A DNA stretch of 64,000 nucleotides, from NCBI GenBank assembly GCA_037447655.1, contig JBBHKE010000402.1, positions 93,126 through 157,125 on the forward strand, in the 5' to 3' direction. This document shows, in pieces, positions 23,248-36,400 of the stretch (position 1 is its first letter; each line of letters starts with the position of its first letter). This DNA is from Zygnema cylindricum. Its lineage: Eukaryota > Streptophyta > Zygnematophyceae > Zygnematales > Zygnemataceae. A program made the position numbers and the translations under genes. The notes beneath the pieces are model-generated. The model saw nothing but the letters and a program-made list of their open reading frames with translations, was not told the DNA's origin and made no database searches.

Positions 23248-26200
23248 CTTTAGGGTGCCCACCTACAATGGATCTGGGTTCAACTATTGGGAAGCCTTAA
23301 TGATGGGGGCTTTGTGCAAAAAATAATACAGGGGTATCGTCAGTGGACAAGTGAAACGTCCACCTTCGGGAACTCCACTAGGATTTGGAGGAGTAAGGTT
23401 TCCTACAGCAAGGACTGCTTTAGCGGAGGAGGCAGATGATGGGGACACTAGTGTGTTTGAAAAGGGGAAAGGGAAGGAGACACCCTCACCCCTATTGCCA
23501 TGGCATAGGGAGCGGCGGCCGTGAAGACTGCGGAGAACGATACTTAAATGTAGGAAGACATAAACATGGCTGCTAAGAACATTCTAAGACACCTCACTCA
23601 AGCTTTGGCCACCCCTCACCTTCACATTTACCAGGCCGAGGAGTTCTGGGTGAGTTTGGTGGAGATCTATAGAGCTATTACTATTCAAGAGCTCCAGTTG
23701 GCTGAGCAAAAGCTAAATAGTTACACTTATAAAGGAGGAAAGATGTTGGATTATTATAATGATCTCTCTTGTTTGTATATGGAGATGTAAAGTGCCAAGT
23801 GGATAGGTACAATGAAGATGAAATTTAACACTCTCATAATGAAGTTACCAGACGAGTACGAGAACATAGTGTATTGAGTACAAAAAATGACTGATAGTTC
23901 ATGGAAGAGGAATACAGTGGTCTAGATGATACTTGTGCATGAAAACACAATAGAGATAGGAGAGGAGGAAAGAGCATTCAAGCTCTAGCTGAAAGAAGGG
24001 ACCGAAGGGGGAAGGACTCAAAGAAACCGTACAAAAGGGAAAGAGATTAGTCTTGACGACCGAGGCCTCCTAAGGGTATTTGTCATTTTTGCATGAAGTA
24101 AGGACACTTCATAGCAAATTCTGTCAAGCTGTCAGAGCTAAGGCTCCAAGACAACTGTGGAGGGGGTTTTTCTGGAGGGAAGAAGAAGGAACTTATGGTT
24201 ACAAAAGTGAAAGGAGAAACCGAGGACGAGTCATTTGAGGAGGAGGATGGGGAGCTTCTTCTTGACAACAATCTAAAGGAGAAAGAGATCCCTTGGAAAA
24301 AGAAATGTGCTCACGGAGCAATCCGCGAAGCTCAACAGGAAGGATGGATTATCCACTAAGGTGCATCCATGCATATGGGGTATGATAAGCATCTTTTTAC
24401 TAAGCTAAGAAAAATTCCTACTTAGAGATAGAGTATAGGGATGAAGAGTGGTTACAACATATCTAGTGGGATTGGTAGATCTGAAAGTCTTAGTGGAGGG
24501 AAATTCTTCTATATTCACCTTCTCACATATACTCTACACTCCTTAGCTGAGTAAAACTCTTGTCTCTAAGACTGTGTTAGATGATAAAGAGTTTAATACC
24601 TTCACTAGAAAGGGAGACTTTACAGCTAAGTATGGGGATGAAGTTTACTTCACTGCAGATAAGGGTAGCAATGAAATGTTTATGCTTAACCTGAGTAATG
24701 AAAAGAATAATGCTAACTATGTTGGGGTTCCAAAGTTGATGATTTGGCATAAGCGATTAAGGCATGTGCATTATGATAGGTTGAGGGAAATGAAAAACCT
24801 TGGGGTAGTAAAAGGCATTTAGTTTGGGGATAATGAAATGATAGATGATTGTAGTGGCTGTGCTCAAGGTAAGGCTCACAGACATCCCTTTCCCAAACCT
24901 TACTTTAAAGAATATAAAGCTTGGAGTGAGAAGTTGCATGGAACCCCCATTAAGAGAATATGGAGTGGAAATGGGGGGGAATATACCTCAAACTAGTTTG
25001 AGGAAAACTTAAGAGATGAGGGAGTTGAGCATTAGAAAACAGTACAATAAAACTCAGAACAAAATGGGGTAGCTGAGAGGTTGAACCCAACACTAGGAGA
25101 TAGTGGATGCAGTATGTTGGCAGACAAGAAAATATCAAAGAGATTTTGGGAAGAAGCCATAAACTATGCCAACTACATTAAGAATAGAGTCCTTACCTCA
25201 GCTGTAAAGGAAGTGACACCTTATGAGAGATGGGTTGGAAGGAAACCAAATATCTCTCACCTTTAAGTATTCGGTAGCCAAGTTTAGAGTCTAGACACAG
25301 ATAGGAAAAATTGGAAATTAGATGCTAAGGGAAAACCTAGATACTTTGTAGGATATGATGAGGATGTCAAGGGATATAGAATCTATGACTTAGGAAAGGG
25401 AGATAATATCCTGGTCAAACTCCTAGTTTTCATGGATGAAAGGAAGTCATTTGACCTCTTCAAATAAACCAAGAAGATACAAATCAGATTTGAGTCTAAA
25501 GGTGAGGAGGACTCCATCCTTCTCGAAGATGACATGAGTGAAAAAGGGATTGCCGATTCAAAGGAGATCTAAGACGCAATAGATCCACTGGAAACCTCAT
25601 ATATTCCTATGGACTTCGAGGAGACAGAAGAGGAGGAACCGGAACCGGCTTCCATGGATAGAGGAGCCGATGAGACAGTAAGAAGAAATCGAAGACTTCC
25701 CTCCATCCCAACTTCGAAGTTTGAGGGGGGGAGAAGGAGTAGCAAAAATATTCATGAAAACAGGCCGCTCACAAGGTAACTAAGTTATCTCACCCGGATG
25801 AGCCTCAGTCATACTCGTAGGTAGTAAATAGTTCGAAGAAGAAAGATGGATTAGATCCATAAATGATGAGATGGCCACCATCATGGAAGCAAATACTTGG
25901 GAACTAGCGGACTGTCGTATGGACAAAAAAACCTACTGGTTGTAAATGGGTGTTTAAACTAAAACTAAACCCAGATAATACCATTGAAAGATATAAAGCT
26001 CGATTGGTAGCAAACGGGTTCACCCAAAAGGAGGGGATTGACTATGAGGAGACTTTTTCTCTAGTTGTTCACTTCCCATCAGTAAAGATTCTCCTCAGTT
26101 TGGCAGCAATAGAAGATATGGAAATAAACCAGATGGATATTAAGACTGTCTTTCTTAATGGTGAGTTAGAGGAAGAAATGTTCATGAGGCAACCAGAGGG

Positions 26201-27391
26201 ATTTGTGGAGGAAAAAAAGAGAGCAAAGTCTGCAAGCTAATAAAGTCTTATTATGGACTGAAGTAGGCTCCACAACAATAGAATAAAAAACTAGATGAGT
26301 TTCTCACCCGTTTGGGATATATCCATATCAGCTCTAACCATTTTATCTATATGTTTGAAGATGAGAATTGTGTCATTTTATTACAATTTATGTGGATGAT
26401 CTGCTTATGTTAAGTAAATATTTGGAAAAGATCAATAAGTTAAAGACAGAACTTAGAAGCACATTTTGGTATGAAGGATTTAGGTGAGGCAAGATATATT
26501 TTGGGGATCCAAATAGAGAGAGATAGGGGGAAAAGGATTATCAGACTTACTCAGAAAGAAGCAATAGGTAATATGCTTGAGAAATTCCAGATGGAAAAGG
26601 CAAACAGTTGTACCACTCCTTAAGACTTGAAGAAAGTAAGTGATGGGAGTGTAGAAGGAGGAGTGATAATCTTAGATGGTCAGATGAATCTAGAGGAGAG
26701 AGAGTTAATAAAGTCTATTTCTAATAGACAAGTTGTAGAAAGTTTGATCTACTTTATGAACTGTACAAGGCCGAACATAGAGGCAACAATAGGAGACCTC
26801 AGTAGGAGTCTTAACGATCGTAGGAAGAAAGATTATGAGGCAGCCAAGAGAGTCATGAGATATCTAGTAGGAAGCAGAGAGTTATGGTGGCATTTGAGGG
26901 GGGAGCACACTGATATCACTAGTTGGAGTGATGCCTGTTATGAGGATGCACCTATGATAAGATGTACTTTTAGGTATGTGTTGTATGTGGAGGATGGTGC
27001 TTGTTGTTGGAGCAAGAAGCAACAAAAGGTGGTTGCTCAATCTACTATGGAGGGTGATTACATGGCCTCTTGTTTTGCAATGAAGTAATTCATATGGGTT
27101 AAATCCTTGTTGCAATAACTGGGGTATACGAAGGAGGGAGTGCATGAAGTGTTTAGTGATAATCAAGCTGCCATTGCAATTGCAGGTCATCCAAAACTTC
27201 ATTTTAAGGCTAAGCATATGGACACACGATTGAGTTTTGTGAGAGAAAAAGTTGAGAATAGGATAGTGAATCTTGTATATAGATCTGATGAGGAAATAGT
27301 GGCTGATATGATGACAAAACCAGTGCCTTCTCCCATAATAAAATATTGCAAAGAAAAATGTGGACTAAAACTAAAGTTAAAGTTAGACTAG
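23233..27391 (+). pseudogene. family-A copia gag-pol, heavily decayed
   Basis: Domains in order: Gag (23233-24060); a CCHC knuckle near 24080 with a stop inside and the last Cys changed to Ser; the protease site near 24350, where the Asp-Ser-Gly is replaced by His-stop-Gly; GAG-pre-integrase (24574-24860, IWHKRLRHVHY); integrase core with a deletion between its zinc-finger part and catalytic core (24895-25270); a linker; RT (25950-26560, with YVDD at 26389-26400); and RNase H (26740-27391), ending in the usual KHMDTR, FVREK and ADMMTKP motifs. There are more than a dozen stops or frameshifts. The stop at 27389 is followed by a purine tract and the 3' LTR. Confidence 0.85.
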
Positions 27392-27519
27392 AAAAATAAG
27401 AGGTGTGTTGAATTATACAAGATTTATAGAGTATTTTCTAGGTCTAAATATATCGGTATAAAAAGAAAAAAAAAGGCAGACAGCATGCCTCCACCTCCTC
27501 TCTTTAGCCACCATACTTG

Positions 27520-28619
27520 TGTTGTTTTGAAAAGTTTGTTTTGTGCGTACGCGATAATTCGTGCACTATGGAATTTAATGTGGAGATTGGAATGGATTCA
27601 TGGAGTGGGGGAGCGAACGAACGAATATAATTTAAATGATGTAAAAGACTCACTGAGTGGCGAATACAAGCATTGACAAATGGACAGCGGATCGCGAAGC
27701 TATCCGATGTGGAATAAACAAAATGTTGAAACATGCACCGCCGGTACGGTGTAGTTGCGACGCAAACAGGACAACGCAAATGCGGTTATTTTGGGATGAA
27801 TATGCGCCATCGGTACGGAGCAGTTGCGACGCAGACGAGTCAACGCAGGTGCGGTTACCTTGATACGATCCGCACGGACAAAGCAGCTAACGCAACTGAG
27901 AATAATATGACTAGCATAGATTGTAAGTAATGATATTTACTTAGTGGTAGCTTGGTTTTTGACGTACGAAGATTGTGGAGATGTCGGTGTAAATATTATG
28001 TACAACATAGGTTTGTCTTTTTGCTAATTTATTATTAGTGTAGATTTGTTCGGTCTGACATACCTCGAACTATTCGGGTATACTTACAATAGTTTAAGTA
28101 GATGGTAGATACCGTACGGCTGGTATGCCTCCGAAGATTTAGTAGTGAAGTCTCTGGGTATAACTTGTAGGATTTAGAATATTTTGAGTATCGCAGTCAA
28201 GTTTATCAAAGCAATGGCAAACTGTTTTCTCCATCTTTGACCTGTTGGTGCGATCACTCTCTTTGGTGCTTTCATGTGAAACTTGGTGGAGTTATTCTAT
28301 GATATAGAAACTATATGTGTGTGAAGTTTCATTGTATTCCAGTATCTCTGTAAGATTCAGCGAGCAGTCTAAGTGGTTAGATTGTTAAGTTGTCAGTTGT
28401 TTGTGTGAAACTCTGGAGCTTATATCTTCTAGATGCCTTGGTGGATTTGGCTGTAACTTTGGGATTATACAGTGTATATGGTATACTGCACATTGGTATA
28501 TTTTGAGGTGATTTTGTTTAGTGTGGAGTAAACTGTGCTGTCTGTAGCGCAACTGTTTTTGAGGTAGTCTGTGGGTGTTTCCGTGTGTAATCCATGGCTG
28601 AAATAGGCTATGGACAACA
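27520..28619 (+). mobile_element. family-E copia solo LTR (ACTTG target duplication)
   Basis: A 1100-bp LTR beginning TGTTGTTTTGAAAAG and ending GGACAACA, flanked by ACTTG at 27515-27519 and 28620-28624. No internal region is present, so it arose by LTR-LTR recombination. Near its 3' end it contains an ATG (28593-28595) opening a short frame MAEIGYGQQ, the expected Gag N-terminus. A relative is at 60522-61483 on the other strand. Confidence 0.9.
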
Positions 28620-28679
28620 ACTTGTTGTAGTCACTAAAGGATAGAGAGGGTGGTTGAGCCATGGCTTTCTTATTTCAAC

Positions 28680-28800
28680 AGCCATGACTAAAGAGTGACT
28701 TATGTCACTCTCAACAAAAGGTTGAGTCTGGCAAGACTCGAACCTTTGACCGGTAGCGCACAGTGTAGCCGTTAGCTCAAACCAGTCTGACATACAAGTC
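28680..28800 (-). repeat. tRNA-like module on the antisense strand of LTR-A
   Basis: The complement contains GGTTCGAGTC (28744-28735), a Pol III B-box match, and TGAGCTAACGG about 40 bases upstream, resembling an A box. A small palindrome GAGTGAC/GTCACTC lies just beyond. The same module is at 52085-52215 in another LTR-A. It may be a SINE or tRNA fragment captured by the LTR. Confidence 0.4.
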
Positions 28801-29483
28801 CGTTAAAGTACATAGGGTTTGATACGTATTTAGTTTAATACATGGTCTTGAAACCGATTAACTAAGATGTGAACAAAAGAACATAGAACTAGTTAAAGTT
28901 TTGGTGCGGAGGTCATTTCGCACAAAACAAATGATTCGGACATTTGCTTCCACGACAGACATTCAATGTCGGATTTAATCTTACAGCATATATCACTGCC
29001 GAGATCGCGGAATGGTCACTTTGGCGTTAATGGACGTGGCATGACCTAGCGCCACGTGGAGGGATAACATTTGGTCGCGGGAATTCTGGGGAACATACAA
29101 ACAAGTGGAAGGGTGACACACATCCACTCAATGGCCTTGTCGTACACAGGCCGTACAGAAAAGACATTGGCCGTAGTACCTTTCCGTACTTTATAGTTAT
29201 TTGATTGGTTGGTAATGTAGTGGATAGAGATTGTGAGAGGGGTTAGGACTTAGTTTTTTTTGGATAGACAGGCACCTCACTCTTTGAGAGTTTGTATAAA
29301 TTGACATTTTTGCCACCTCATAACTTATCGGATGGTTGGTCGTTTTCAGTTATTCTTTTTGCTACGGACTCATGGCAGTCCAGGCTGCACAGGGGTGCTG
29401 GGAGACTGTTAGTTCACCTTCTTGGGAAGCAGTGGTTGTGGCTTGAAGTGGGTAAATTAAATACTATCTAGAGGCATCCTAAA

Positions 29484-30641
29484 TGTCAAGCTCTTGTGCT
29501 TTTCAGGCATACTTTTATATCACCAAGGATTTTCAGGCCCTTTTTACCCTATACGGTCTTCAGAGTACGCGAGAGAGAGTGCACCAAGCCAAACGATATT
29601 CTTGTTTTTCCTAAAGTGAGCGGAACGCACTTTATTTCGCGCCTAACGGAGGCCAAACCACGAAGTTCCACCGTCTTAAAGATTGCAATTTTGCTACATG
29701 TGACTAGTTTCTGATAGCCCTCGTGGAGGGTACATTGTGGATTGCCACGTAACTTTCCGGATTTGCATCTAGATTATGCTATAAGCCGTCAATAAGAATT
29801 TAGTTCAGGCTCAGCTGACTTGTGGTCCATTAATTACACCAGGTCAAAGTCTGGCAAGTTAGTGTCCTTCTCATGACATTGTCTTATAATAGTGTAACAA
29901 ATAATTCTTCCGGCCGCGGATCTAGCCGCAATCTGGAGCATAAATTTTTGCCCATAGTGTAGTAAAGATTAATTTGTCTCATGTTAGTTCCATTACACTT
30001 GCTTGCCGCTCATTGGTTAATAGTGTAGCTTTGACTTTGGGACCGGCAATTTGACAAACTTTGATGTATAAGGCACTTGGGGTCGAAGGAGACAGTCTCC
30101 TGTGAAAACCCTCATAAACTCCAACAAACCTTTTTTTGGAGAATCTTTGTGTTGTTTCAACTCTATTGTCATCTTGGTTTTGGATCTCTCTTTTGTGGAA
30201 ATCACAGGCTAGATGGGTAGTTGACAATATGTTCTTTTTGGGTGATTAAGGACTTTTTGCTGTTTGGAACCAAGAAGAGTTTGGTTGGTTCCGAGCTGAG
30301 GACACCGAAGGTTGCAGGAGTACCATACCCTTTTAACGATACTATCGGGAGAGGGGTCGCCTTTTTCTAATTGTCATTGTTGATTGGTAGGGTATATTAA
30401 GCTTACTTTGCTACATTTCACATTTTCAATCTTTTATTCTCTTTAATGGGGCAAGGAGATATTGTTAAATCTGGAAAGACAATCATATTTATTTATATAT
30501 ATCTACGTGGTAGTGCATTTGTGTCTTTGTCTAGAGTTCTCTTTACTTTTGAGAGACCGTTCCGGAGTAAACTGAAACCTTCTGGATCAAATCAACGGGT
30601 TTTGAGGGAACATGTGCGATAGACTTTCCGTAGACAAACCA
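29484..30641 (+). mobile_element. Ty3/gypsy 5' LTR, 5'-truncated
   Basis: Homologous to about 48068-49243 of the 3' LTR. Shared blocks include TTTTCAGGCATAC, TATATCACCAAGGAT and CGATACTAT. Homology ends at GTAGACAAACCA (30641), matching GTAGACAAAGCA at the 3' LTR end. The first 280 or so bases of the LTR are missing at the junction with the family-A copia LTR. Confidence 0.8.
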
Positions 30642-32493
30642 TAGAACTCAAAAGCCACCTCTAGGCTCAGATTAGAGGGGATAGGAGCTTTGACTTTGGA
30701 AGCTCTCAATTTTTGGAAGGGAGCTCTAGTTACATTCATTTCTCTTTCTCTCGTTACCTCTGTCATCATGGGGGGAGGAGAGACTCCGGATAATGGATCT
30801 GGAGAGCAAGGTCGGTAGGAGAGGCCCGTCTAAGAGGGAAAGTCTCATATGTCAGAGGATTATGTACCCTTGGAGTCTGTATTTGAATCTCCGATCAAGG
30901 AACTACCTGTTGCTTCTTCTCCTGTTGTTCCTCCCGGCCTGACTCCCGAACATTACCCTACCTTGGTGGAGGCCGCTAGGGCCTATGCTGAGGAAAGGAG
31001 GGAAGTCCGGCTTATGCTCAAGAAAGGAACCGAGTGTCTCCCCGGGCCTGGCCAAAGCGGCAGGCGCAGAGGGAGCCCCATATGGTCCTTTTCCGGAGGC
31101 CGAGCTTCATACCAAATCTAAGATTCCCCGGGCTGAGATTCAGATTGACCCCGTGGTTTGGACGTATCTAGGCCGCCCAGGTCGTAAGGAACTCTTTGCC
31201 CTTCATGACCTCCATGAGCTGAAGGTGAATAAGGAGTTGGAACAAAGAGTGAGTCGGAGAGATCGAGTCAGGGTGGTTAGACCCGTGGGAGGGGTGGTGG
31301 AGATTTGGAGCAGCTCTTCGAAGAGCAATTCTTCATAGTCAGTGCAAGATGGGTCCGAAAGAGCTCCCTATTCTCACCTTCCTCCATCTTCCTTTCAAAA
31401 TACCGCAGCAATCAATCCTTCTCAGGGGCGCACCTCTTTGCTGCCTCGTCGATGAGAAGGGGGTAGCGAGAGGGAGGCTCGAGATCCATTTAGAAGAAAG
31501 CACTTTGACCACCGAGACAGCAAGGGGAGATTTGCACCTCTTCCCAAGAAGAGACATCCCCAACTCCAGTGTCTGCCTCAACTAAGAGAACTTCTCCTAC
31601 CCCACCACGTGACCACCTTGTCGAAGGACTCAGGCGATCTGAACAAACTAATCTAGAGGTTCCAGGTACGGGACCTGAAGATTTATCTAAAGGATGGTGA
31701 CGGACTAGACCGAATGATCTCGAAATTCTGGGGATGGGGATAGCGGATTTCACCAAAGTTGTTGAAAAGGCCAAGGAACAAGAGACCTCCCAAAGGCGAC
31801 CAAGGAAACAGACACCTTTTCCTTATAGCCTCCAGCCTTCCCCTTCTCCGCCACCAACCCTTCCGCAAGGATCGTGACCTCGCCTCCACATCTCTCATCG
31901 GTGGATCAGGTTCTCTGGGTAGAAAAACTAATCTCCTTGATATAGAGGAGTAGTGGGTAATATCCTTCCTCCAACAATTCTTTCCGGTGTCAGTACTTCC
32001 TGTGAAGGAGGAGGATCCACACCTATCAAAGAAGCACCTGCTTTCGGAGGAGGACACGGTTCCACTCCCGAGAAAGAGGATACAAAAGTCATCTCCCGGC
32101 TTAGTTTGTAAATCCAACCAGGCCTTTCTCTTCACATTTCACCAATTTTGTAGAAGAAGAAAAGAAGATGGGGGACATCCGGATCTTTACAGGAGATAGC
32201 TCCAGGAACGCATTTTCGGACTTTGAGTTGTTGTGGAAATCTTTCACACAATCCGAAATCAATAAGTACAGGGAAGGAGCCATTTCGGATGACTTCGAGA
32301 CAACCCTCTTCCCCATGATGGTCAACAACCTTTTTGGAGGGGCGTTGGCAGATTACAAGGAGCGTCAACCTCTTTTAATGGCTCCTAGCATCAAGATCTC
32401 GGATCCAGCCCTTGATGCGGCAATCCTACAAGCGCAGGTTGACTTAGCGGCAGCTGCTGCAACCACTGTATTCGCTACCTTCACACAGGACAT
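30642..32493 (+). pseudogene. gypsy leader and gag, first part
   Basis: A short leader is followed by an ATG at 30768 and a Gag-like coding region broken by at least five stops or frameshifts. Recognisable stretches are TPEHYPTLVEAARAYAEERR (about 30925-31000), a charged region near 31190-31260, and a helical Gag core at 32168-32490 (FTQSEINKYREGA, then alanine-rich). It is interrupted at 32498 by the family-C copia. The reading resumes at 39787 after removal of that insertion. Confidence 0.7.
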
Positions 32494-32498
32494 AAAAC

Positions 32499-33464
32499 TA
32501 TTGTTTTTTGGAAAGCTTTAAGTCCCAACAAATTTATAGGACGGGGGAAAAAAAAATCTATAAGGACACGCTTCGTCACGTGAAGCACAGTGTAGGCTTT
32601 TGAATGGTACCGACAACGGAGCAGCAACGCAGATGGAACAAGCGCAGCTGCAGTTATTTTTTATATTGTCCGTACGAACGAACGCAGCCTGCGATGCAAC
32701 GCGACAAACGCAACTGGTGATATTTTGGTACATGACAACGCAGTTGCTACACAACAACATAAACGCAGCTGCGGCTGTTTTTGGTATGGGAGAGCTTAGC
32801 TGCTACAAAGCTAGAGATATTTGAATGTGATTAGGAATTGGACTGCGTTGATATGGTTGATATACAGACGCGATTAATAAGAGAATAATTAAGTGACTCG
32901 CTAACAAATGTTATACAACAGCCGGATGGACGTACCCAGACAATTGTCACTAAGCCAGGCGACAAGAATTTGAACAAATCACCTGTATAGGATTCTTAAT
33001 AATATTGATTGTACATCGACATGTTAGTTTTAGTGTGATTAGGAGCACTTAGACCTTAGTGGCGGTTAAGTTGTTTTGGACGTATCTTTTAGAAACACTT
33101 ATATCTGCGATACAACATTATGTAGTAGGACAACTGAGTGAAGAGTATAAGACTTATGACGTAGACCATTTTATGTATCCAAACTTCCATACTGTGTAAT
33201 TTGCAGACTGTTTTTGGGAAACTTTTGAGTTACACATCTTTGTGTATGTTCAATCAAATGAGCATAAACTTTGGGAGTTGTTAGTCTTTGTGATATTCTA
33301 TACTGTATTATAGTTTGAAGCAGTTTGTTTCACTGTGTCAGATTTGGTGAGTTGTAGAAAACTGCTGTTTGATAGGATTCTTGATAAACTTTTATGAGTG
33401 AGATAATGTCTACTTCCACTACTAGTGCTAACGCTCCACCTGCTCCACTGGTCGTAGAACAACA
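32499..33464 (+). mobile_element. family-C copia 5' LTR
   Basis: Begins TATTGTTTTTTGG (TGTTGTTTTTGG in the inverted copy, so the second base is mutated) and ends GTAGAACAACA. It is preceded by the target duplication AAAAC (32494-32498). It includes repeated CGCAGCTGCGG / GCAACTGG-type palindromic motifs near 32610-32775. The Gag ATG at 33406 lies 59 bases inside the LTR end. Confidence 0.85.
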
Positions 33465-36400
33465 GGTTATAAACCTTTCATCAAGAATTCCTATTTTCCA
33501 GGGAGAAAAATACGCGCATTGGGCGGATATGGTGGAAACACACTTTGAAAATGTTAATCTTTTGGATATTGTGGATGGTTCACTAGCGGAATCGAATTTG
33601 TCTTGGTCAAAGAAAAATTCGCAAGCTTTGTCAATTTTGAAATTTTGTAATTCACAAGAATTGGCTATGTCACGGATAAAAATGAAAAAGGCGATCGATA
33701 TCTGGAAATCTCTTAAGGATGATTTTGAAAAGGTTAATGTTCAAGAATAACTATTTTTGGCTGGACGGATTTAGGACTACAAATACACGAGTGGCAAAAT
33801 GGAAAATATTGTAACAAATTTCAATTACTAATAGATTCTCATGCTTGTGCAGGTGGATCTTTTCCTTTGTTTCAGCAGGCTGCTTTGCTAATGAGAGGTT
33901 TTCTTAATATTATGAGAGCAGCGTGTGATAGGCTGAAACAAAAAGATAAAGCTAGCTGGACACTACAATTAGCTATCAATTTGATATTAGAAGAGGAGGA
34001 AGATTCTAATATTCTTAATGGTGAAAAACAAGTAGAGGCATTTAGCACAAAATTTGACAAAAAAGGTCAGATTAATTAGCAGAGAAATCAGTTCACTCAA
34101 AATCAGAATCAGTTTAGACTGTTGAATCAAAGAGGAAATAGACAATCTTTCAATGCTTGTTTTTATTGTAATGAAAAATGCCATGGATATAAGTTCGGTC
34201 CTAAGCTTAAAAAAGCCAATGATACAGGTCTGTATAGGCTTGGATGGCAGCAGAGCCAATTTCATCAAGGCTTCACAAGATCTTCACAACTAGGAAATAC
34301 GCTCTTCTCTGTGTCTTCATCTCATCAGGACGAGTCTCTTTCACTCTCTGACAAGGAGGATGATGATCTATTTGCTATGGCGGCAGCGATAGAGGGCGCG
34401 AAAGACAATAGATGGATAATGGACACGGGAGCGTCGGCCCACATGTGCTAGAACAAGGCAGTTTTCAAAAATCTGAAATCAACACCGGAGAAAAATATCT
34501 ACTATGCATGTGAAATGAGTGTGCAAACGCGGGTTGTAGGTGATCTCTCCTTGCTAGTTGATGTAGGGGGCAAGGCAGTTGAGATGACTCTTCATAATGT
34601 TCTCTATGTCTAGGATTTTAAGAAAAAAATGTTTTCAACGTCTTTGGTAGAAAGTAAAGGGTTTGGGGTCAATCTGAAACATGGCAGGCAGGTCGTTAGC
34701 AAAAATGGGAAAAATGATGTTACAGGAACAAGAGATGCCAGCAGAATGTAACGAATGGATATGCCCGATAATAAAGAAAATGATGTTTTGTATTCCGGTG
34801 CATTATCCTCAGATGAGCTGTGGCATAAAAGGTTAGGCCATGCGAATTATGATAGTATGAAAAAGATGGTCAATGCTGGTAAAATAGAAGGAGTCACTTT
34901 GTCAAATCAGTCACCTAAGACGTGTGATGGATGTGCACTAGGAAAAATACACAAATTACCGTTTCCTTAGGAGTTTGAACATAGGTCTACTAAACTTTTG
35001 CAACTCAATCATTTTGATGTTTTCGACCTTGCAAAGGTACCATCAGCCGGGGGATGAAATATATGGTTACGTTTACAGATGATTTTTCGAGGTTACTAAG
35101 GTCTACTTCATGAAGGAAAAAAGTGAAGTCTTCACTCATTTTCAACACTACAAAGCGTGGGCATAGAAACTACACGGTCTGCCATTTTTGGAGCTCAGAT
35201 TGGACAATGGCGGAGAATATACGTCAAAAGAGTTTGAAAACTTCTTACTCAAGGAAGGTATCAGTCACAAACTGACTGTCCCATACTCTCTGGAACAAAA
35301 TGGCGTCTCAGAACGACTAAATAAAACTATTATAGAAAGCTCTAGGTCCATGCTTGCAGATAAGGACGTAGATCCGAAATTCTGGGCTGAAGCATTAAAT
35401 TGTGAAGTTAATATCAAAAATAAGATAGGTTTAAGATCGGTAGAATCCACTCTTTATGAGATCTGGAAGGGTGGAAAACCTGATGTCAGTCATTTCAAAG
35501 TCTTTGGAAGTAAATGCTTTATTTTGGATACGTCTAATGATAGATGGAAAATAGAACCCAAGGGATTGCCGTGCATTTTGTTAAGATACAATGATCACTC
35601 TAAAGGTTATACAGTCTTTGTTTTTGAGAACAAGAAATCATTATAGCAAGAAACATCGTTGTCAAAGATGAACTAGACTCGATAGACTTATTTAAAATGA
35701 CATAGCAGCAGAAGCAGCCAAAAGGAGAGGAATATGTCATTTTAGATAGCATCCATAATATTGTCCCACATATGCAAAATTCACCAGTATTAACAACGGA
35801 GTCGAAACATTATCGGGTTCCACAACAAATTCGTTTTGAAGCGAACCAAGAGCAGTCAGTGCCTACGGATCGCAACCAGCGCAACAAGCGCAATGCACGT
35901 GACCTGACAATTTCAGCCAAAGAATTTCCAGGAGGAAGAAGATCCAGTAGCCGTCTGCAAGCAAGTTCTCACTTCGCCTACTCGGCAGCATCACGCGAGC
36001 CTCTAATCATCCAGGAAGCCTTCTCATCAGTGCAGCAGAATCATTGGATCGAGGCGGCAAATAATGAAATGAAGTCAAACATAGAGGCTCAGACATGGGA
36101 GATTGTGGACCTTCCTCCGGATCAAAAAGCGATCGGCAGCAAATGGGTATTCAAGGTGAAGTTAAATCCAGATAATACCATTGAACGACACATGGGTTAA
36201 CTTGTGGCAAAGGGGTATAATCAAAAGGAAGGAATTGACTTTGAAGAAACATTTTTTCCTGTTGTAAGATTTCCGACAGTTATGATTTTCCTATCTCTAG
36301 CTGCTATAGAAAATATGGAAATACATCAGATGGATGTAAAAACGGCCATTTTGCATGGACAACTAGAGGAGACCATTTACATGCAGCAGCCTGAAATGTA

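Larger units (their letters stand above)
27406..29483 (+). mobile_element. family-A 3' LTR, split by a solo LTR
   Basis: Starts TGTTGAATTATACAAG after the purine-rich AAAATAAGAGG. It is interrupted at 27520-28619, resumes with TTGTAGTCACTAAAGG and contains a TATA-like TTGTATAAATT near 29292. It is cut off near 29483, where gypsy LTR sequence begins, so the end (GAATTGCA in intact copies) is missing. Without the insertion it is about 970 bp. Confidence 0.75.

Noticed and set aside
29484-30641. Open frames of 60-82 codons in the gypsy LTR
   Set aside because: They recur in the 3' LTR only as shifted versions with different products, as expected for non-coding LTR sequence.
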